This document shows, in pieces, positions 8,061 to 15,949 of a stretch of 64,000 bases of DNA (positions are counted from its first letter, which is position 1; the number at the start of each line of letters is the position of its first letter). The position numbers were made by a program, and so were the translations under genes. A model generated the notes under the pieces. It ran no database searches. It worked only from the letters and a program-made list of their open reading frames with translations, and was not told the origin of the DNA. This stretch comes from Palleronia rufa (GTDB lineage Bacteria; Pseudomonadota; Alphaproteobacteria; Rhodobacterales; Rhodobacteraceae): contig NZ_JQEY01000005.1 of the NCBI RefSeq assembly GCF_000743715.1, positions 93,710 to 157,709 on the forward strand, given 5' to 3'.

Positions 8061-9503
8061 ATGTCCCTTTCCGCTGCCCTGTCCTCAGCCGTCTCGGGTC
8101 TGACCGCCGCCAGCCGGTCGGCGCAGACGATCTCGTCCAACGTCGCGAATGCGCTGACGCCGGGATACGCCTCCCGCACGACCGAGTTGGAGAGCGCGTC
8201 CTTCGGCGGCGTTCGGCTCAGCGGCATCAGCCGAAGGGAGAATATCGCGCTGACGACGGATCGCCGTATGGCCGATGCCGAGGTGGCCGGGCAGGATGCC
8301 CGCCTCACGGGGCTCGGGAAGGTGGTCGCCGCCATCGGAAGTGCCGCGTCCGATGATAGCATTTCTGCCCGTCTGGTGGATTTTGAGGGTGCGCTCATCA
8401 CCACGGCCAGCGACCCCGGGTCCGTTTCCGGTCTGGACAGCCTGTTTCAGAAAGCCGCCACGCTCGCCTCTCGCATCAATGAGGCCGGGACCGCTATCCA
8501 GGCCGCGCGGCTTGATGCCGAAACCGGAATCGCGTCCTCCGTCGCGCGCTTGAACCAGGGCCTTGCCCGTGTCGACAAGCTGAACGTCGAGATCGCCCGG
8601 CGAAGCGTGACGGGCGGAGATATCAATCCCCTTGTCGACCAGCGCCGACAGATCATCGACGGGATCTCCGACATCGTGCCGATCCGCCAGATCCAGCGCG
8701 AAAACGGTCGCATCGCCCTGATAACCGGAAACGGGCAGCTGCTGCTCGATTCCCGGCCCGTGGAAATTTCGTTCAGCCCGACGCCCGCAGTGACGCCGTC
8801 CATGGGTCTTGGTGCGCCTCTTGGGACGGTTCTTGTCGGCGGGCGCGAAATCGACATGGCCAAGCCGGACGGAAAGCTTGCGGGCGGCGAACTTTCGGCG
8901 CTCTTCGATCTCCGCGACCGGGAACTGCCCGGTGCGCAGGCACAGCTAGACGCCTTCGCGTGGGAACTCGGCCAAAGACTCGAAGCCGATGCGTTGGACC
9001 CCACGACCCCTCCCGGCGCTCCGGGTCTGTTCACGGATGTGGGGGCGACGGTGGGCTCGGCCCCGAGCGCGGGGCTTGCGCAGCGCCTTCAGGTAAACGC
9101 GGCCGTGGACCCGTCGAACGGCGGCGAAACCTGGCGGCTCCGCGACGGGCTGAACGCCGCCGCCCCGGGCGAGGCCGGAGACGCCAGGTTGCTGAACGCG
9201 CTGTCGGAGGCCTTGAGCCTCTCCCGGGTTCCGGGCGCGTCGGCGCTCGGCCCGACGGCCAGATCGCTGGGCGGCCTGGCCGTGGAACTTTCCGCCCGAG
9301 GCGACAGCCGATCATTCGCCGCAGAGACCGACCTGACCTTTTCCGCCGCTCGGGCCGACGCGCTGCTTGAGTCCGAGCTGTCGCTCGGCGTGGATACCGA
9401 CGATGAGATGCGACGGCTTCTTCTGGTGGAGCAGGCCTATGCCGCAAACGCGCGGGTCATCGACGCGGCCGGTCGCATGATCGACCGCCTGATGGAGATT
9501 TGA
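8061..9503 (+). CDS. flgK: Flagellar hook-associated protein FlgK (HAP1)
   Basis: 480 aa, three bases after flgE. The N-terminus SLSAALSSAVSGLTAASRSAQTISSNVANA and C-terminus (LLVEQAYAANARVIDAAGRMIDRLMEI) are the paired axial helices of HAP1. The middle contains the FlgK block NPLVDQRRQIIDGIS. The protein forms the first junction layer between hook and filament. It is slightly shorter than enteric FlgK, in line with other Rhodobacterales copies as I recall them. It is followed after four bases by flgL. Confidence 0.92.
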   Translation: MSLSAALSSAVSGLTAASRSAQTISSNVANALTPGYASRTTELESASFGGVRLSGISRRENIALTTDRRMADAEVAGQDARLTGLGKVVAAIGSAASDDSISARLVDFEGALITTASDPGSVSGLDSLFQKAATLASRINEAGTAIQAARLDAETGIASSVARLNQGLARVDKLNVEIARRSVTGGDINPLVDQRRQIIDGISDIVPIRQIQRENGRIALITGNGQLLLDSRPVEISFSPTPAVTPSMGLGAPLGTVLVGGREIDMAKPDGKLAGGELSALFDLRDRELPGAQAQLDAFAWELGQRLEADALDPTTPPGAPGLFTDVGATVGSAPSAGLAQRLQVNAAVDPSNGGETWRLRDGLNAAAPGEAGDARLLNALSEALSLSRVPGASALGPTARSLGGLAVELSARGDSRSFAAETDLTFSAARADALLESELSLGVDTDDEMRRLLLVEQAYAANARVIDAAGRMIDRLMEI

Positions 9504-9507
9504 GATC

Positions 9508-10509
9508 ATGATGACAACGATCGGCGACCTGGCCCGGAACTTCGTAAATCAGCGCAGCGATGCGCGGCTGACACGAGACATCCAGTCACTGGGGCGGGAA
9601 TTGACCACCGGGCTTGTGTCCGACCCTGTAGCGCAGCTTCGCGGCGCAAGCGGGCCGGTGGCCGCGATCGACCGGTCCCTGTCGCTGCTCGACGCCTACG
9701 ATCTGAGCCGCAAGAAGGTCGAGACGCTGGCCAACGGGGCCCAGGCGGCGATGACCAACCTGGCCAATCACATCGAAACTCTTCAATCCGCGGTCGCCGG
9801 TGTGCTTCCCGGCTCCGATACCCAGGCCGTGAGTGCGGCATCGGCGACGGCACGGCAGGGGTTTCGCGCCTTTGTGGCAACCTTGAACACCCAGGTAGCC
9901 GGCGAATCCCTGTTTTCGGGCACACGCACCACAGGACCTGCCGTGAGGCCTGCGGAAGACATCCTCGCGGACGTGGTGGCGACTCTTGGTGGAATTACCA
10001 CGGCGGACGGGGTCGAAGCTGCTGTCGACGCGTATTTCGCACCGGGCGGCGCGTTCGACGTCAACGACTACCTTGGATCGAACTTGTCGAGAGACGACAT
10101 CCAGGTCGGGCAGAGCGAAACCGTTTCCTTTCAGCAAAAGGCAGATGACCGGCGTCTGCGTGACGGCTTGGCTGTTCTTGCCAAACTGGCCGTGCTGGAC
10201 ATGGGTGTTCTTTCGGGCGAACCGGGCCAGCGTGTTCGTGTGGCAAGTGCCGCGGCGGTCGGCACGCTGAAGGCAAGCGACGGGATCGTCGCGATGGCCG
10301 CGGAGATCGGCGCCGGACAGGAGCGCATCGAACGTGTCGGCGTCCGGATCAGCGCCGAACGGGACAGCCTTGCGCAGATGAAGCTCGATCTGCTCGGAGC
10401 CGATCCCTACCGGACCGCAACGCGGCTCCAGCAGACCGAGGCGCAGATAGAGACGCTCTACACCCTGACGGCCCGCCTCTCCCGCCTGTCCCTGACGGCC
10501 TATCTCTGA
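9508..10509 (+). CDS. flgL: Flagellar hook-filament junction protein FlgL (HAP3)
   Basis: 333 aa. Flagellin-like architecture: an N-terminal helix (MTTIGDLARNFVNQRSDARL, then DIQSLGRELTTGLVSD) and a C-terminal helix (LQQTEAQIETLYTLTARLSRLSLTAYL). Position after flgK and length identify it as HAP3 rather than flagellin. The first two codons are both ATG, so either could serve as start. The stop overlaps the flgI start by one base (TGATG), which suggests coupled translation. Confidence 0.88.
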   Translation: MMTTIGDLARNFVNQRSDARLTRDIQSLGRELTTGLVSDPVAQLRGASGPVAAIDRSLSLLDAYDLSRKKVETLANGAQAAMTNLANHIETLQSAVAGVLPGSDTQAVSAASATARQGFRAFVATLNTQVAGESLFSGTRTTGPAVRPAEDILADVVATLGGITTADGVEAAVDAYFAPGGAFDVNDYLGSNLSRDDIQVGQSETVSFQQKADDRRLRDGLAVLAKLAVLDMGVLSGEPGQRVRVASAAAVGTLKASDGIVAMAAEIGAGQERIERVGVRISAERDSLAQMKLDLLGADPYRTATRLQQTEAQIETLYTLTARLSRLSLTAYL

Positions 10510-11609
10510 TGCGCTTCCTGGTGCTCGCGCTTGTCTTTCTTACCTTGACGCTGCCCGCGTCGGCGGCGGGCGTCCGGATCAAGGACCTGGTGGAGTTCGA
10601 CGGGGTGCGCGGCAACGACCTTGTGGGCTACGGCCTTGTCGTCGGTCTGAATGGAAGCGGCGACGGTCTGAGGAATGCACCGTTCACCGAAGAGATCATG
10701 TCGACGATCCTCGAAAGACTCGGGGTGAACGTCTCAGGAGAGCAATTTCGCCCGAAGAACGTGGCCGCGGTGCTCGTGACAGCGGACCTTCCGCCGTTCT
10801 CGCGTGCGGGAAGCCGCATCGACGTGACCGTCTCCGCGATCGGCGACGCCAGCTCGCTGCTCGGCGGAACGCTGGTGATGACGCCGCTCAACGCGGCGGA
10901 CGGCCAGATCTATGCGGTCGCGCAGGGGACCGTGATTGCGGGCGGGGTCGTCGCCCAAGGCGATGCGGCATCTGTCACGCAGGGCGTTCCCACCTCCGGC
11001 TCGATCCCGGCGGGTGCCCGGATCGAGCGGGAGATCGACTTCGATTTCGGGTCGCTTGAAAGCGTCCGCCTGGCGCTTCGGACGCCCGATTTCACCACGG
11101 CCAGCCGCATCGAGCAGGCGATCAACCAGAACCTTCGCCGATCGGTCGCGGTCATGCTTGATGCGGGAACGGTCCTTCTCGACATCGCCGCGACCGGAGC
11201 GCCGTCCCCCGCCCACGCGCTTCAGAGCATCGAAAACATTCCCGTCGATCCGGAGCGGCGCGCACGCGTGGTCGTCGACCAGCGGTCGGGCACGATCGTG
11301 ATGGGTGAGGACGTCCGCATCAGCCGGGTCGCCGTGAGCCAGGGCGGCCTGACCGTGCGGATCGAAGAAGCGCCGCTGGTGGTTCAGCCGAACCCCTTCG
11401 CGCCGGGTGAGACGGTCATCGTCCCGCGCACCGGGGCCCAGATCGAACAAAGGCCAGGCATCGGACTTGCCGAAGTCCCGGAGAGCGCTTCGCTGTCGGA
11501 CGTGGTCGCCGGTCTCAACGCGCTCGGCGTGGCGCCGCGCGACATGATCGATATCCTCAAAAGCATCAAGGCCGCCGGTGCGCTGCATGCCGATTTTATC
11601 GTGCAATGA
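10509..11609 (+). CDS. flgI: Flagellar P-ring protein FlgI
   Basis: 366 aa with a Sec signal peptide (MRFLVLALVFLTLTLPASAA). The mature N-terminus carries the FlgI signature VRIKDLVEFDGVRGNDLVGYGLVVGLNGSGD, split here over residues 22-52, followed by PKNVAAVLVTADLPPF, and the C-terminus SLSDVVAGLNALGVAPRDMIDILKSIKAAGALHADFIVQ is typical. It assembles in the periplasm as the bushing around the flagellar rod. It is the last gene of the flagellar block; the next gene, bchO, converges with a 36-bp gap and no obvious terminator. Confidence 0.95.
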   Translation: MRFLVLALVFLTLTLPASAAGVRIKDLVEFDGVRGNDLVGYGLVVGLNGSGDGLRNAPFTEEIMSTILERLGVNVSGEQFRPKNVAAVLVTADLPPFSRAGSRIDVTVSAIGDASSLLGGTLVMTPLNAADGQIYAVAQGTVIAGGVVAQGDAASVTQGVPTSGSIPAGARIEREIDFDFGSLESVRLALRTPDFTTASRIEQAINQNLRRSVAVMLDAGTVLLDIAATGAPSPAHALQSIENIPVDPERRARVVVDQRSGTIVMGEDVRISRVAVSQGGLTVRIEEAPLVVQPNPFAPGETVIVPRTGAQIEQRPGIGLAEVPESASLSDVVAGLNALGVAPRDMIDILKSIKAAGALHADFIVQ

Positions 11610-11645
11610 GGCGGGCGTCGTCTGCGGGGCCTTTGCACGCGACCC

Positions 11646-12497
11646 CTATGCCGACAAGGCCGTGATGATCGCCCCGGAGACGATTTCGGGCGCCTCCTCC
11701 TGGATCAGGTGACCGAAGGCACCGAGCGAAATTGCCGTGCCGTGCGGCGCGCGGGCTGCGGCACGAACTGACACATCCGCAGGAACCGTCGCGTCATCGG
11801 CGCCGGTGAGAAGCGTCAGAGGCGCCGGAAAGGTTTCCAGCTCTTGCCAGACGGGTTCGGCGGACCACTGAGACATCATCGCGATTGCGCCTTCCACATG
11901 GCTCGGCCGTGAAATGAGGGAACTGTAGTGCCGCAGACCCGAGGCATCGATCCGCGAGCCCGTCGCCTTGATGAGCGGACCTGCAGCTCCGGTCGCGCCC
12001 ATGAGGCCCGACAGCGCGAAGGGAACGAGCGGCACCGCAGCGAGGGTGCGCGCCATGATCGGAAAGAGCCATGCCGCCGGACCCTCGAACGGCGTCAGCG
12101 CCGCGTTTATTCCGACGACCGGGACGGGTGGATCGATCGCCAGCGACATGCGGATCGCGAGCGCGGCCCCCGCGGAATGGCCGACGATCAGGTCCGGTCG
12201 AACATCCAGCGACGCGCAGAGCTCTGCCAGATCCTGCGCCATCGCGGGAAGCGCGGACCGCTGCCGGGTGCCCATTTGCGTGAAGCCATGGCCGGGCAGA
12301 TCGGGCGCAACGACCCGGGCGCGCCGTGCGAGCAGCGGAAAGACATCCCGCCATGTGTGGGTGGCCGATCCCGTGCCGTGCAGGAGCAGAATCTGCGGAC
12401 CCGACCCGCCGATCTGCACATGCCATCGGTGCGGTCGGCTGTCGACCAGGCGTGACCGCGCGCGGTTCGGCCAGTCGTCGGGGATCCGCGCCGGCAT
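11646..12497 (-). CDS. bchO: Magnesium chelatase accessory protein BchO (alpha/beta hydrolase)
   Basis: 283 aa. Alpha/beta-hydrolase fold: oxyanion-hole region LLHGTG at residues 38-43, and the nucleophile elbow VGHSAG with Ser in GHSAG at 106-110. Later come LTGADDATVP and FGHLIQEEAP, giving the acid and histidine of a catalytic triad. Its place directly after bchD (stop TAG touching the bchO ATG) identifies BchO, the hydrolase-like protein encoded with bacterial magnesium chelatase. Its biochemical role is not settled. It is the last gene of crtA-bchI-bchD-bchO. Confidence 0.93.
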   Translation of the reverse strand: MPARIPDDWPNRARSRLVDSRPHRWHVQIGGSGPQILLLHGTGSATHTWRDVFPLLARRARVVAPDLPGHGFTQMGTRQRSALPAMAQDLAELCASLDVRPDLIVGHSAGAALAIRMSLAIDPPVPVVGINAALTPFEGPAAWLFPIMARTLAAVPLVPFALSGLMGATGAAGPLIKATGSRIDASGLRHYSSLISRPSHVEGAIAMMSQWSAEPVWQELETFPAPLTLLTGADDATVPADVSVRAAARAPHGTAISLGAFGHLIQEEAPEIVSGAIITALSA

Positions 12498-14117
12498 CTA
12501 GGCGCTGACGGCGGCGTTCAGGGCGTCGCTTCCGACGCGGGGCAGGGCAAGGTAGCCGGCGCCAAGCGTCGCGGCGAGATCCTTCAGCACGGCGCCGGGC
12601 CGCGTGCCGCAATCGACCACAAGGCATGGGATGCGCTCGGCCCTCACCCGGGCGGCGACGCCTTCGGCATCCGCCATGGCGCGGGCCCGGTTCGCCGTGG
12701 TGTCGCGGGCAATATTGGCCCGCCCGTCGGTGAGCAGGACAAGCGTCGCGCCGCTTCCCGCCCGCCGGGCCCTTATCGCCAGATCCAGACCTGCGTCGAG
12801 ACCGGCCGCCAAGGGGGTGCCGCCGCCGCCAGGAAGGCCGGTGAGGCGGCGTTTGGCCATGACGAGGGACCGGGTCGGCGGCAAGACGACCTCTGCCGCG
12901 TCGCCGCGGAAGGCCACCAGCGCCACCCTGTCACGGGCGGCGTAGGCGCGCTGGAGCAGCGTCTCGACGGCGCCCTTGGCGTCGGCCAGGCGGTTCGCCG
13001 CAGCAGAGCCAGAGGCATCGACGACGAACACCACCAGCCGCTCGGAGCGCTCCTCGTAGCGGCGGACATGCAGATCTGAGGGCGCGATGAGGATCCGGCG
13101 CGCGTCGCCCGGTCGGAGACGGCGGCGGACGGTCTGCCACGGCGCCGCGGCCCGGAGCGTCGCGATCGCGTCGATCCGCCCGCGGTCCGGCCGGCCCGGA
13201 CGGGAGACGAGCGGACGGCCGCGCAGGGTCGATTGCCGGGCCTGTCCGGCGCCGCCCGACACGGAGTCGGCGCGCTGGCGGGCAACGGCAAGGCCGGTCA
13301 GAAGGCCGGGCGGCAATGCCATGCGGGCGGGGTCCACGATGATGTCGCCGGCCATCCGCTGACCGGGAGCGGAGTCCTCACGCCCGGGATCGGGCGGCGG
13401 CGGTGGGTCGGCCGTGTCCTCCGGGGGTGGAACCGCCCGGTGCGCCAGGCAAAGCGCTGCGGCAAGGGAGACGTCCTCCGCCACCACGCGGTCGCGCCCG
13501 TCCAGCGCCGCCGAGGCGCGGGCTGCGGCCAGGGCAAAGAGCGGCGCGCGCAGGGTCGAAATGCCAAGCCGGGCGGCCCCGGCAATCACCGCGTCCCTCA
13601 GATCCTCCGGGACCGAGACGTGGGGGAAGATCTGGCGGGCGCGGGCAAGATCCTGGATCGCGGGTGCGTCGAGGTCGGACAGGCCGATGCCTTCCAGCGG
13701 GACGAACATCCCGACCCGCTCGCACAGGGACGCGGGCGGCATCTCGTCGGGCTCGGCGGACTCGTCGCAGAGCAGGATCGCGGGGCCATCCGCGTCCAGC
13801 GACTGGGCCAGGCGCGCGGCAAGGGCCGGGGGGCACCGCTCCGCCATGGCCAGGTGCAGCGCCGTCGCCCGGGACAGGATCCCTTCTTGCCGCAGTATAC
13901 GGCCCGCGGAGATGGAGCCGATCAGGTCCGCGCCGCCGAAAAGGGCGTCGTCGCCCGTGGCCGGCCCGATCTTCTGCGGTGCCAGCGGCGCGAGCCGCGA
14001 CAGAAGCCGGTCCCGCGCCGGACCGGGCCGCGACCGGATCCACAGTCCGCCGAGGGCACCCCCGGCAACGCAGAGCGCATCGGCGGCACGGATGGCGCGC
14101 TGCCAGGCGACGCTCAT
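12498..14117 (-). CDS. bchD: Magnesium chelatase subunit D
   Basis: 539 aa. The N-terminal half is a degenerate AAA+ module related to BchI (ALFGGADLIGSISAGRILRQEG), lacking a good Walker A motif. A proline-rich acidic linker lies at about residues 229-250. The C-terminal half is an integrin-I/von Willebrand A domain with a metal-binding MIDAS motif, DASGS at 367-371. With BchI and BchH it inserts Mg2+ into protoporphyrin IX, the first committed step of bacteriochlorophyll synthesis. BchH is not in this window. The bchD start overlaps the bchI stop (ATGA). Confidence 0.95.
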   Translation of the reverse strand: MSVAWQRAIRAADALCVAGGALGGLWIRSRPGPARDRLLSRLAPLAPQKIGPATGDDALFGGADLIGSISAGRILRQEGILSRATALHLAMAERCPPALAARLAQSLDADGPAILLCDESAEPDEMPPASLCERVGMFVPLEGIGLSDLDAPAIQDLARARQIFPHVSVPEDLRDAVIAGAARLGISTLRAPLFALAAARASAALDGRDRVVAEDVSLAAALCLAHRAVPPPEDTADPPPPPDPGREDSAPGQRMAGDIIVDPARMALPPGLLTGLAVARQRADSVSGGAGQARQSTLRGRPLVSRPGRPDRGRIDAIATLRAAAPWQTVRRRLRPGDARRILIAPSDLHVRRYEERSERLVVFVVDASGSAAANRLADAKGAVETLLQRAYAARDRVALVAFRGDAAEVVLPPTRSLVMAKRRLTGLPGGGGTPLAAGLDAGLDLAIRARRAGSGATLVLLTDGRANIARDTTANRARAMADAEGVAARVRAERIPCLVVDCGTRPGAVLKDLAATLGAGYLALPRVGSDALNAAVSA

Positions 14118-15139
14118 TCCGCGGCGGCCGGAAGCGGGCCGAACACCTCATCCATGGTGCGCAGGATCCGCGTGGCAGAGCCAGATTCGTCCATGGGATC
14201 GCGGCGTAGACGGTGTTGCAGTGCCATGGGCGCGACCTCTCGCAGGTGGGACCGGGCAACCGCAGAGGCGCCGTCCATCGCGGCAAGCGCCCGGGCGGTC
14301 CTGAGCAACGTCAACTCTCCACGCAGCCCGTCGGAGCCGAGCGCGATGCAGAGTCCGGCGCAGTCGCGCAGCGTATCGGAGGGAGTCGCGACCTGCGGCA
14401 GGGCCTTGCGTGCCGCCAGGATCGAGGTACGCAGCCCGTCCTGCTCTGCCTTCCAGATCCGCAGGAAGCCTGCCGGATCGGCCTCATAGGCGGCGCGGCG
14501 GCGGATGACCTCGACCCGGGTGTCCACGTCGCGGGGCGAAGTCACATCGACCATCAGCCCGAACCGGTCCAGAAGTTGCGGCCGCAACTCTCCCTCTTCG
14601 GGATTGCCGGATCCGACCAGGACGAACCGGGCGGCATGGCGGATCGACAGGCCTTCGCGCTCGACCACGTTCTCACCCGACTGGGCCACGTCGAGCAGCA
14701 GATCGACGATGTGATCCTCCAGAAGGTTGACCTCGTCGATATAGAGATAGCCCCGGTTGGCCCGTGCCAGCAGCCCCGGCTGGAACGCTTTTTCGCCGTC
14801 CACCAGCGCGCGTTCGATGTCGAGCGCGCCTGTCACGCGATCTTCCGTCGCACCCAGGGGAAGGTCCACCACGGGTGTGGGAATCGACCGGACGCGGTCT
14901 TCGGCGTGCTGTGCCCAGTCGGGCACGTCGCGCCGCCGGGCCGCGTTGACCGGACAGCCGACGACGGCGCGGATCGGCGGCAGCAGCGCGGCCAGCGCCC
15001 GGACGGCGGTGGATTTCCCGGTGCCCCGGTCGCCCATGACCAGCACGCCGCCGATGCCCGGGTCGACGGCCGTCAGGACCATCGCGCGTTTCATGTCGTC
15101 CTGTCCGACGATCGCGGCGAAGGGGAAGCTGTGTCTCAT
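14114..15139 (-). CDS. bchI: Magnesium chelatase ATPase subunit I
   Basis: 341 aa from the ATG at 15139. AAA+ ATPase: it begins FPFAAIVGQDDMKRAM and has Walker A GDRGTGKST at about residues 36-44, Walker B YLYIDEVNLL at 131-140, and a sensor 1 region VLVGSGNPEEGELRPQLLDRF. Length and motifs are those of BchI from purple bacteria. It forms rings with BchD and drives Mg2+ insertion by ATP hydrolysis. The reading frame stays open far upstream through the pigment genes, but similarity begins exactly at this ATG, which overlaps the crtA stop (ATGA). Confidence 0.96.
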   Translation of the reverse strand: MRHSFPFAAIVGQDDMKRAMVLTAVDPGIGGVLVMGDRGTGKSTAVRALAALLPPIRAVVGCPVNAARRRDVPDWAQHAEDRVRSIPTPVVDLPLGATEDRVTGALDIERALVDGEKAFQPGLLARANRGYLYIDEVNLLEDHIVDLLLDVAQSGENVVEREGLSIRHAARFVLVGSGNPEEGELRPQLLDRFGLMVDVTSPRDVDTRVEVIRRRAAYEADPAGFLRIWKAEQDGLRTSILAARKALPQVATPSDTLRDCAGLCIALGSDGLRGELTLLRTARALAAMDGASAVARSHLREVAPMALQHRLRRDPMDESGSATRILRTMDEVFGPLPAAAE

Positions 15140-15840
15140 GCGGCCTCTCGGGGGAAGAGAATAGGTGAGGCGCCGCGCCAGGAACCGGCCTCTGAGACGA
15201 CTCGAAAGCGGGCGTAGAGTTCTTCCGCGAACCAGTCGCCATCGCGCACCGCGCGGATGGCGGCGGCATGGGGGCCGTCCCGCCGGGCGAAACGGGCCAT
15301 GCTGGCGGCGTCGGGCCAGACGGAAAAGGTCACCTGATGGAGCCACGGAAGTTCGCCGATGCCGATCTTGAAGGCGACGGCCGGATCGGCGCCGATCCGG
15401 GCCGAGATGCCGGGTTCGGCGGCCCAGAACCTGGCCAGATGCCGCGGACGGATCGTCGCACGGGTGAGGGCGGCGACCGGACCGCGCGCATCGCGTCCGG
15501 GGCGGAACGGGGCCTGGCCCGCCCAGCGGCCCCGCGCCGATATGGGAGCCAGGAACAGCGTCCACGCTTCCTGCGCCCGGGCGGACCAACGTCGATAGAC
15601 CGGTGAGTCGGCGACGCGGTGCCGGGCGGTGTCGGCATCGGGCCAGCAGGCCAGGATGGCCCAGACCGCGGTATTGGGGCGCGGTGTGAAGCCCTGTCCG
15701 CTGCCCGACCCGCACAGCTTCCAGAACGTGCAGTCGGGCATGGCGCGGAAGTCCAGGCGGGCGCGGCCCATCTGACCCAGCACCCACAGTCGGTCGAGCG
15801 CCGGACCAAACCGGAACAGGCTGAGCGTGACGGTCTGGAT
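15136..15840 (-). CDS. crtA: Spheroidene monooxygenase CrtA (start codon apparently ATC)
   Basis: About 234 aa if read from 15840. Typical CrtA blocks: FWKLCGSGSGQGFTPRPNT, VWAILACWPD, ELPWLHQVTFSVWPD, EELYARFRVVSEAGSW. The enzyme inserts the keto group that turns spheroidene into spheroidenone under oxic conditions. Homologues begin MQTVTLSLFRFG or similar; here that sequence is present, but its first codon is ATC (15840-15838), set 7 bases after a GGAGG ribosome site. No ATG, GTG or TTG occurs upstream in frame. The first conventional start is GTG at 15783, which would delete the first 19 residues. First gene of crtA-bchI-bchD-bchO. Confidence 0.85.
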   Translation of the reverse strand: MQTVTLSLFRFGPALDRLWVLGQMGRARLDFRAMPDCTFWKLCGSGSGQGFTPRPNTAVWAILACWPDADTARHRVADSPVYRRWSARAQEAWTLFLAPISARGRWAGQAPFRPGRDARGPVAALTRATIRPRHLARFWAAEPGISARIGADPAVAFKIGIGELPWLHQVTFSVWPDAASMARFARRDGPHAAAIRAVRDGDWFAEELYARFRVVSEAGSWRGASPILFPREAA

Positions 15841-15915
15841 GGCGCACCCTCCACGAAGATCTTTCCGGCCAGTGTGACAGCCTTCCCGCGGTCCGGAAAG
15901 GGGGTCGGAGCAGAT

Positions 15916-15933
15916 TGTCAGGCTGGATTGACA
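15916..15933. promoter_or_regulatory. PpsR/CrtJ-type operator between crtA and crtI
   Basis: TGTC-N10-GACA (TGTC at 15916-15919, GACA at 15930-15933) is an exact match to the TGT-N12-ACA palindrome bound by PpsR/CrtJ, the aerobic repressor of photosynthesis genes. It lies in the 109-bp gap between divergent crtA and crtI. It overlaps a possible -35 TTGTCA (15915-15920) that is 17 bp from TACGGT (15938-15943) on the plus strand, which would give a nearly leaderless crtI transcript. A second complete site was not seen in the gap. Confidence 0.75.
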
Positions 15934-15949
15934 CTGCTACGGTCAGCCC

